64,000 nt of DNA from contig NZ_JALIEB010000009.1 of the NCBI RefSeq assembly GCF_025755255.1, positions 62,001 through 126,000 on the forward strand, written 5' to 3'. Origin of the DNA: Roseobacter sinensis. GTDB lineage: Bacteria; Pseudomonadota; Alphaproteobacteria; Rhodobacterales; Rhodobacteraceae. The translations under genes were made by a program, and so were the position numbers. The notes below the pieces were generated by a model. That model saw only the letters and a list, made by a program, of their open reading frames with translations. It ran no database searches and had not been told where the DNA came from. This document shows positions 59,830 to 64,000 of the stretch, piece after piece; the first letter of the stretch is position 1, and every line of letters starts with the position of its first letter.

Positions 59830-59845
59830 ACCTGTATATACAGGT
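59830..59845. promoter_or_regulatory. 16-bp perfect palindrome in a gene-free stretch
   Basis: ACCTGTATATACAGGT is an exact palindrome in the 300-bp gap 59747-60046 between the small protein and mmcB. Otherwise the gap holds no supported gene apart from the LexA site near its right end. It resembles an operator of a dimeric regulator. Confidence 0.5.
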
Positions 59846-60020
59846 GGGCGCCAGGTAACTTGGCCAGGGCCAGGACAGAGCCAGCTCCCTCGGATTTGCT
59901 TAAGGCCACTGGAACGTAACCAGTCACGCGAAGAGCAGCACCCGTCATCAAAGCACTTAATCGCCTGTGGTCCCAGCGACAAGTGCGCATGGGCGATGCG
60001 GCAAAATATTCTTGAACGAT

Positions 60021-60035
60021 GTTCCCGATCTGTTC
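60021..60035 (+). promoter_or_regulatory. LexA (SOS) box of mmcB
   Basis: GTTC-CCGATCT-GTTC matches exactly the alphaproteobacterial LexA box GTTC-N7-GTTC, ending 11 bp before the mmcB start. In Caulobacter, mmcB belongs to the SOS regulon. Confidence 0.8.
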
Positions 60036-60046
60036 ATAGTTTGGCC

Positions 60047-60505
60047 ATGACTGTGCCCGATCTTTCATCTGTCCAGCCCGGCCAACTGCTGGCGCGCGGC
60101 GCGGGGCGCCTGCTGTCGAGCTATGGGTTTGTCAGTGTGGAAGAGCTCATCCCCGCGCGCGGGCTGCGCGTGGACGTCATGGGGCTCGGCCCGAAAGGCG
60201 AGATTTGGGTGATCGAATGCAAATCGAGCCGGGCGGACTTTTGCTCCGACCACAAGTGGGAAGGCTACCTTGAGTGGTGCGATCGCTTCTTCTGGGCGGT
60301 GGACGAATATTTTCCGACGGAACTGTTGCCCGATCACACGGGGCTGATCATCGCCGATGCCTACGGTGGCGAGGTCGTTCGCATGGGTCCCGAGACCAAG
60401 CTCGCGGCGGCGCGGCGCAAGGTGCTGATTCAGAAGGTAGCGACGACAGCCGCACGGCGGCTGCAGGGGCTGCGCGATCCGGAGATGGCGCTGGAGTGGG
60501 GCTAG
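60047..60505 (+). CDS. mmcB: MmcB family DNA repair protein
   Basis: 152 residues. The core RVDVMGLGPKGEIWVIECKSSRADFCSDHKWEGYLEWCDRFFWAV contains a PD-(D/E)xK-like nuclease arrangement (Asp43, Glu57, Lys59). MmcB protects against mitomycin C damage. ATG at 60047 is chosen over a much longer upstream extension because it gives the family length and leaves the LexA box in the promoter. The stop shares CTAG with the stop of the convergent gene. Confidence 0.9.
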   Translation: MTVPDLSSVQPGQLLARGAGRLLSSYGFVSVEELIPARGLRVDVMGLGPKGEIWVIECKSSRADFCSDHKWEGYLEWCDRFFWAVDEYFPTELLPDHTGLIIADAYGGEVVRMGPETKLAAARRKVLIQKVATTAARRLQGLRDPEMALEWG

Positions 60506-60699
60506 CGGCGCTTGCGGCCCATATTGCGGGCGCGGTTGGCTGCGGCGGTGATTTCCTCGGCGATCTCGTCCGCATCGTCCGGCGAGAAATCCATAGGAAT
60601 TTCAACGCCTTCTGATTCGACATAAATGCGAACCATGCCCTTGTCCGTCGGCCCGATCTGGAGGTTTGCCTCGATCTCGCGCTCGGTATCGATGCCCAT
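60502..60699 (-). CDS. Small acidic protein (DUF6324-like)
   Basis: 65 residues: GIDTEREIEANLQIGPTDKGMVRIYVESEGVEIPMDFSPDDADEIAEEI, then a basic end RARNMGRKRR. It matches a small Rhodobacterales family that I recall as DUF6324. GGAGA with six bases spacing supports the ATG at 60699. Function unknown. It converges with mmcB sharing a CTAG at the two stops. Confidence 0.75.
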   Translation of the reverse strand: MGIDTEREIEANLQIGPTDKGMVRIYVESEGVEIPMDFSPDDADEIAEEITAAANRARNMGRKRR

Positions 60700-60761
60700 C
60701 CGTAGTCTCCTGTCTGATCCGATCAATCGCTAGCCTGCACGGGCTTGAAAGGCAAGCGGGC

Positions 60762-61262
60762 ATGCGGTTTGCTAGGTTTATGGACAGGGTGCGCATTCGA
60801 CCTTTCACACCGCACGACCGCGATTGGCTGGTCGCCCAGCACGGCACGCTCTATGCGCAAGCTGAGGGCTTTGATGCGAGCTTCGGTGCGTTGGTGGCAG
60901 AGATTCTGGACCAGTTCATCGTACATCACGACAGTGTGGCCGAGCGCGGCTGGATCGCCGAGGACGCGGGCCGCCGACTGGGTTCGATCTTCTGTGTCAG
61001 ACTGTCAGAGACGACGGCCAAACTGCGTCTCTTCCTGCTGGTGCCCGAGGCGCGGGGCAAGGGCCTCGGCAAGCGCCTTTTGCGCACCTGCATGGGCTTT
61101 GCGAAGGCGCAAGGCTACCGCGACATGCAACTCTGGACTCACGAAAGCCATGCGGCGGCCTGCGCGCTCTATCGCGCCGAAGGCTGGGACTTGCTGAGCG
61201 CAAAGCCCGTGCATTCCTTCGGTCAGGACCTTGTGGAACAGAGCTGGGCCTATCGTTTCTAA
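60762..61262 (+). CDS. GNAT family N-acetyltransferase
   Basis: 166 residues. The acetyl-CoA-binding motif is LFLLVPEARGKGLGKRLLRTCMGFAKAQGY (the R/Q-x-x-G-x-G/A form is RGKGLG), followed by MQLWTHESHAAACALYRAEGW. This topology is typical of small-molecule or protein N-acetyltransferases, some fused to MarR regulators, but here it is a stand-alone domain. Start 60762 has AAAGG nine bases upstream; 60780 is the alternative. Confidence 0.85.
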   Translation: MRFARFMDRVRIRPFTPHDRDWLVAQHGTLYAQAEGFDASFGALVAEILDQFIVHHDSVAERGWIAEDAGRRLGSIFCVRLSETTAKLRLFLLVPEARGKGLGKRLLRTCMGFAKAQGYRDMQLWTHESHAAACALYRAEGWDLLSAKPVHSFGQDLVEQSWAYRF

Positions 61263-61305
61263 GCCTCTTGCATTCCGCAAACCGGGCGGATACATCCAGA
61301 TTTGT

Positions 61306-61382
61306 GCCGCCTTAGCTCAGTTGGTTAGAGCGCCTGATTGTGGATCAGGAGGTCCCTGGTTCGAGCCCAGGAGGTGGTACCA
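61306..61382 (+). tRNA. tRNA-His (GUG)
   Basis: Cloverleaf: acceptor GCCGCCT (61306-61312) pairs with AGGTGGT (61372-61378); D arm with AGCTCAGTTGGTTAGAGC; anticodon stem CCTGA/TCAGG with loop TTGTGGA, anticodon GTG at 61340-61342; T arm CCTGG-TTCGAGC-CCAGG. A73 is followed by an encoded CCA. The base before the acceptor is T, so no G-1 is encoded, a known alphaproteobacterial deviation. Confidence 0.97.
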
Positions 61383-61401
61383 TCCTCCGTGCAGATCGCC
61401 C

Positions 61402-62283
61402 TCAGAGCACAATGCCGAGCAGAACCGGCAGGGTGATCACCGACAGCAGTGTCGAAACCACCACGAGACCGGCGACCGCCTCGGCATCTGCGCCGTATTT
61501 TTCGGCGATCAGATAGCTGGTGACTGCCGCCGGTGCCGCCAATTGCAACACCAGGATGCCGAAGGCCACATGCGGCAGCTCGAACCAGAGCCCCAAGCTC
61601 CAGCCGATGCTGACGCAGAGGGTGATCTTGACCAGTGCAATCCACAGCGAGCGGCCGAAGTTCTGCGGGCTCAGCCGCGCGACGGCGACGCCAAGGGTGA
61701 TCAGCATGAGCGGAATGGCCATCTGGCCGAGCAGCGAGAGCGTGTTGGTGACGAGGGGAGGCGTTTGCCACCCCTGCCAGAGAAAGAGGGCGCCGAGAAG
61801 CGTGGCCGCGACCATCGGTTCCTTGAACATCGTAAGCGGCGAGTTCGTCCGCGCGACGGTCCAGACGCCGAAGGTGAAGGCGAAGATCGACGAGACGGCG
61901 AAGACCACCACCGCATAGCCGAACCCTTCGTCTCCATAAGCAAAGAACGCCAGCGGCAAGCCGATGTTACCGGTGTTGCCCATCATGATCGGCGCGAGAT
62001 AGGTGCGGACTTCGAGGCCGGTAAGACGCACAAAGCACCAAGCCCCGAAGGCGGCACAGGCATATCCTGCCATCGCAGCGAGGCTGATCTGCGAGAGCGA
62101 TTGCGCGGGAATTTTCGTTTGCATCAGCGCCACGAAGATGAGCGCGGGGACCGCGAGCGTCATCGACAGCCGCGTGACGAACTGGACGCGATACTCAAAG
62201 CCCAGGCGGACCCACAGAAACCCGATACCGGCCAGCAGGAACACAGGCGCCGTGATTTCGATGACTTTCAGGGCAAGATCCAA
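61402..62283 (-). CDS. AEC family transporter
   Basis: 293 residues and about ten transmembrane helices. The auxin-efflux-carrier fold is indicated by LAVPALIFVALMQT, APIMMGNTGNIGLPLAFFAYGDEGFGYAVVVF (N-x-G-N-x-G-L-P motif), and in the second repeat MAIPLMLITLGVAVARL and LQLAAPAAVTSYLIAEKYGADAEAVAGLVVVSTLLS. Bacterial members export or import dicarboxylates such as malate. Substrate unknown. It lies 19 bp from the convergent tRNA-His end. Confidence 0.9.
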   Translation of the reverse strand: MDLALKVIEITAPVFLLAGIGFLWVRLGFEYRVQFVTRLSMTLAVPALIFVALMQTKIPAQSLSQISLAAMAGYACAAFGAWCFVRLTGLEVRTYLAPIMMGNTGNIGLPLAFFAYGDEGFGYAVVVFAVSSIFAFTFGVWTVARTNSPLTMFKEPMVAATLLGALFLWQGWQTPPLVTNTLSLLGQMAIPLMLITLGVAVARLSPQNFGRSLWIALVKITLCVSIGWSLGLWFELPHVAFGILVLQLAAPAAVTSYLIAEKYGADAEAVAGLVVVSTLLSVITLPVLLGIVL

Positions 62284-62337
62284 AGCGCGTCCTCAGGTTG
62301 AAGTATGTCGCGTAATGCTTTGCTTTTGTGAGAAAGA

Positions 62338-62649
62338 TTATCTCTCGACCGCGATGGTCTGCCGCAGCTGCCCGGTCACGCGATCGAAGATCAGGATCTC
62401 GTCGGCATCGGTTGTCACCGCGTACCACTCCGGCCCTTGCGTGAAGCTCACGGCCCTTGCGCCATCGGGCAGCGCGATTGTTTCGGGCAAATCGGGGGCC
62501 GGCCCGTTGAAACGCATGACAATCAGCGCGATGATCAGTAAGACACCGCCGATCATCGTGGCGGTGAGCACCGTGACCAGCCGGCGCAGAAACCGCAGGT
62601 TGGCGGGCTCGGGTCGCGCTGCGTCCGCATCTGTTTCTGGGTTGTCCAT
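62338..62649 (-). CDS. Single-helix membrane protein (DUF6476-like)
   Basis: 103 residues: NLRFLRRLVTVLTATMIGGVLLIIALIVMRF is a transmembrane helix with a basic start; the periplasmic tail LPDGARAVSFTQGPEWYAVTTDADEILIFDRVTGQLRQTI reads like one beta-propeller blade. It resembles a small Rhodobacterales family I recall as DUF6476. Its ATG overlaps head-on with that of the rluD-like gene. Confidence 0.7.
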   Translation of the reverse strand: MDNPETDADAARPEPANLRFLRRLVTVLTATMIGGVLLIIALIVMRFNGPAPDLPETIALPDGARAVSFTQGPEWYAVTTDADEILIFDRVTGQLRQTIAVER

Positions 62650-63673
62650 GCCGTCTCGCCAAATCCGCTTCACCATCGACGCCTCGCCGCCGTCGCGCCT
62701 TGATAAGGCGCTTGCCCGCGATGTGCCAGAGGAGGCGTCGCTCTCGCGTACGCGCCTCGCCCGGCTGATCTCGGAGGGCGTTGTGCAGGTCAATGGCCAG
62801 CCGCAAACCGACCCGAAGGCGCGCGTCGACGCCGGGGCCGAAATCACCATTGACGTGGAGGAGGCGCGGGAGAGCCATATCCTGCCCGAAGACATAGCCC
62901 TCGATGTTGTGCATGAGGATGCGGATCTCATCGTGGTCAACAAGCCCGCGGGCCTCGTGGTGCATCCTGCGCCGGGGACGCCGTCGGGCACGCTTGTCAA
63001 CGCGCTGCTGGCGCATTGTGGCGATGACCTCTCTGGTGTTGGCGGTCTGAAACGCCCGGGCATCGTGCACCGGATCGACAAGGACACGTCTGGTCTGCTG
63101 GTGGTTGCGAAATCCGACGCGGCGCATCATGGGCTGGCCGCCCAATTCGAGGCGCATCGGGTCGAGCGCTACTACAACGCGGTCGTCTATGGTGTGCCGG
63201 ACGGGAACGACCCGCGGCTGCGCGGCGTCAAGGGCGTGAGTTTCGAGCCCGGCCACATCCTGAAGATCACAACGCAACTCGCGCGCCACAAGACGGATCG
63301 CCAGCGCCAGGCGGTGCTGTTCGAGGGCGGGCGGCATGCGGTGACACGGGCGCGGACTGTCGAACGCTTTGGACGGCCACCTGTCCTTGCACTGCTGGAA
63401 TGCTGGCTCGAGACGGGACGCACCCATCAGATTCGCGTGCATCTTGCCCATGCGGGCCATGGGCTTGTTGGCGATCCAACTTATGGTGGCAAGCGTAAAT
63501 TGCCCGCAAAGTCTCTCGACGCGGCGGCCGCTCAGGCGGTGGCCGCATTCCCGCGCCAGGCCTTGCATGCTGCCGTGTTGGGCTTTGAACACCCCGTCAC
63601 TGGCGCCAATCTGCGGTTCGAGGCACCCTTGCCACAGGATCTGTCCGAACTGCTCGGGAGTGTTCGCGCCTGA
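62648..63673 (+). CDS. RluA-family 23S rRNA pseudouridine synthase (RluD-like)
   Basis: 341 residues. N-terminal S4 RNA-binding domain (SRLDKALARDVPEEASLSRTRLARLISEGVVQVNGQP), then the catalytic domain: VNKPAGLVVHPAPG, GIVHRIDKDTSGLLVVAKSD with the catalytic aspartate in H-R-I-D/K-D-T-S-G, and LLECWLETGRTHQIRVHLAHAGHGLVGDPTYGG. Domain order and length fit RluD, which modifies helix 69 of 23S rRNA. No ribosome site is visible before the ATG, so initiation may depend on local context. Confidence 0.92.
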   Translation: MPSRQIRFTIDASPPSRLDKALARDVPEEASLSRTRLARLISEGVVQVNGQPQTDPKARVDAGAEITIDVEEARESHILPEDIALDVVHEDADLIVVNKPAGLVVHPAPGTPSGTLVNALLAHCGDDLSGVGGLKRPGIVHRIDKDTSGLLVVAKSDAAHHGLAAQFEAHRVERYYNAVVYGVPDGNDPRLRGVKGVSFEPGHILKITTQLARHKTDRQRQAVLFEGGRHAVTRARTVERFGRPPVLALLECWLETGRTHQIRVHLAHAGHGLVGDPTYGGKRKLPAKSLDAAAAQAVAAFPRQALHAAVLGFEHPVTGANLRFEAPLPQDLSELLGSVRA

Positions 63674-63799
63674 CCGACACATTCCACAAACCTGCGTGAG
63701 CGCACCGTCATGTGAAGTGTTAACGCTGGCGCTTCGTGTCAGTCTTTCGTTAACGCGGCGGCGATACACTTGGCATTAACAATTTCGCAGCAGCTGACT

Positions 63800-63815
63800 T
63801 GAACTGATCGGTTCA
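63800..63815. promoter_or_regulatory. Near-perfect palindrome in the rpoH leader region
   Basis: TGAACTGATCGGTTCA is a 16-bp palindrome with one mismatched pair, 45 bp before rpoH. It shares AACTGA-N2-(A/G)GTTCAG with the efflux-operon palindrome at 27320-27337. Promoter elements for rpoH cannot be read confidently. Confidence 0.35.
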
Positions 63816-63860
63816 GACACCATATTTCATGTTAAGCCCTTAAACATTGGGAGGCTCTTG

Positions 63861-64000
63861 ATGGCAAATTACGCAAATCTTCCGGCACCGACGCCAGAGG
63901 GCGGGTTGAACCGCTATATGCAGGAGATCCGCAAATTTCCGCTTCTGGAACCGGAAGAGGAGTACATGCTGGCCAAGCGTTGGGTCGAAGAACAGGATAC
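63861..64000 (+). CDS. rpoH: RNA polymerase sigma-32 factor RpoH, N-terminal part
   Basis: The first 46 codons of a gene cut by the window end: MANYANLPAPTPEGGLNRYM, then EIRKFPLLEPEEEYMLAKRWVEEQD, which is region 1.2 of alphaproteobacterial RpoH. GGGAGG precedes the ATG. RpoH directs heat-shock transcription and in Rhodobacterales also responds to singlet oxygen. Confidence 0.9.
   Translation, partial: MANYANLPAPTPEGGLNRYMQEIRKFPLLEPEEEYMLAKRWVEEQD

Noticed and set aside
59830-59845. Lux box or E. coli-type LexA box
   Set aside because: Half-sites agree, but the lux box is 20 bp and E. coli LexA needs CTGT-N8-ACAG; the spacing here is four bases shorter in both comparisons.
59670-60068. 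132-codon minus-strand frame over the gap before mmcB
   Set aside because: No family resemblance, crosses the LexA box and the mmcB start, and opposes the 37-residue gene with its strong ribosome site; not enough support.
1-64000. CRISPR arrays, insertion sequences, prophage or integron signatures
   Set aside because: No regularly spaced repeats, transposase, integrase or phage structural proteins were seen on either strand.

Overview
This looks like a continuous chromosomal segment of a high-GC alphaproteobacterium of the order Rhodobacterales (Roseobacter-type Rhodobacteraceae). The evidence is the two soxBDAG sarcosine oxidase loci, ccmI/ruvX, dnaG-rpoD, nrdR-ribD, rpoH, DUF1289/DUF1127 proteins, an SOS operator of the alphaproteobacterial GTTC-N7-GTTC type, and a tRNA-His with the alphaproteobacterial peculiarity (no encoded G-1, A73). 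There are no insertion sequences, phage genes or CRISPR arrays. The window starts inside one gene and ends inside rpoH.

Layout. 1-8 kb: end of an unidentified gene, an exported alpha/beta hydrolase, a DUF1127-like peptide, a HemG-like flavodoxin, a PaaI thioesterase, metF divergent from metR with MetR-like operators between them, a proline-rich membrane protein, and the minus-strand run ccmI-ruvX-DUF1289. 8.2-14.5 kb: first sarcosine oxidase locus (soxB, then an unusual 1-kb block of three small single-helix membrane protein genes, then soxD-soxA-soxG). 14.6-22 kb: a pair of related exported proteins, sodB, rarD, a LOG family protein, a LysM protein, an Atm1-type ABC exporter, a lipoprotein and a DUF302 protein. 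22-27.4 kb: an RND efflux pump (adaptor plus an oversized permease) behind a TetR-like palindrome. 27.4-31 kb: yfgM-like/bamB/der, the classical outer-membrane-assembly and ribosome-GTPase neighbourhood. 31-36.4 kb: a TspO-like protein, a DUF2235 hydrolase, a small membrane protein and three Tad-type pseudopilin/VWA genes. 36.7-38.8 kb: a glutamate-type dehydrogenase and a GFA/DUF6151-like protein. 38.9-44 kb: second, compact soxBDAG locus. 44-50 kb: small exported protein, dnaG, rpoD, a composition outlier, hlyU, yjbQ. 50-59.6 kb: nrdR and a riboflavin cluster (ribD, ribE, ribBX, ribH, nusB) split by three minus-strand capsule genes (kpsC, wza/kpsD-like, kpsS). 59.6-64 kb: a 37-residue protein, SOS-type mmcB, DUF6324-like, GNAT, tRNA-His, AEC transporter, DUF6476-like, rluD-like and the start of rpoH.

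How the genes connect. The two sarcosine oxidases oxidise N-methyl amino acids and pass the methyl group to tetrahydrofolate as 5,10-methylene-THF. MetF reduces that compound to 5-methyl-THF for methionine synthesis under MetR control, so the window is rich in one-carbon metabolism. These oxidases need FMN and FAD, and the riboflavin cluster supplies the precursor. The bifunctional-looking ribBA gene, however, has lost the zinc and catalytic residues of GTP cyclohydrolase II, so a separate ribA must exist elsewhere.

The observations most worth following are: the small-membrane-protein block inside the first sox locus with a hairpin that would hide a ribosome-binding site; a 26-nt element shared, in opposite orientation, by the two sox loci; the RND permease with extra membrane segments; the LexA box on mmcB; the divergent gene pair whose start codons overlap in one CATG; and the low-GC orphan gene directly behind rpoD. 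I found no clearly new multi-gene defence or biosynthetic system; the best candidate for something undescribed is the sox-embedded small-protein block.
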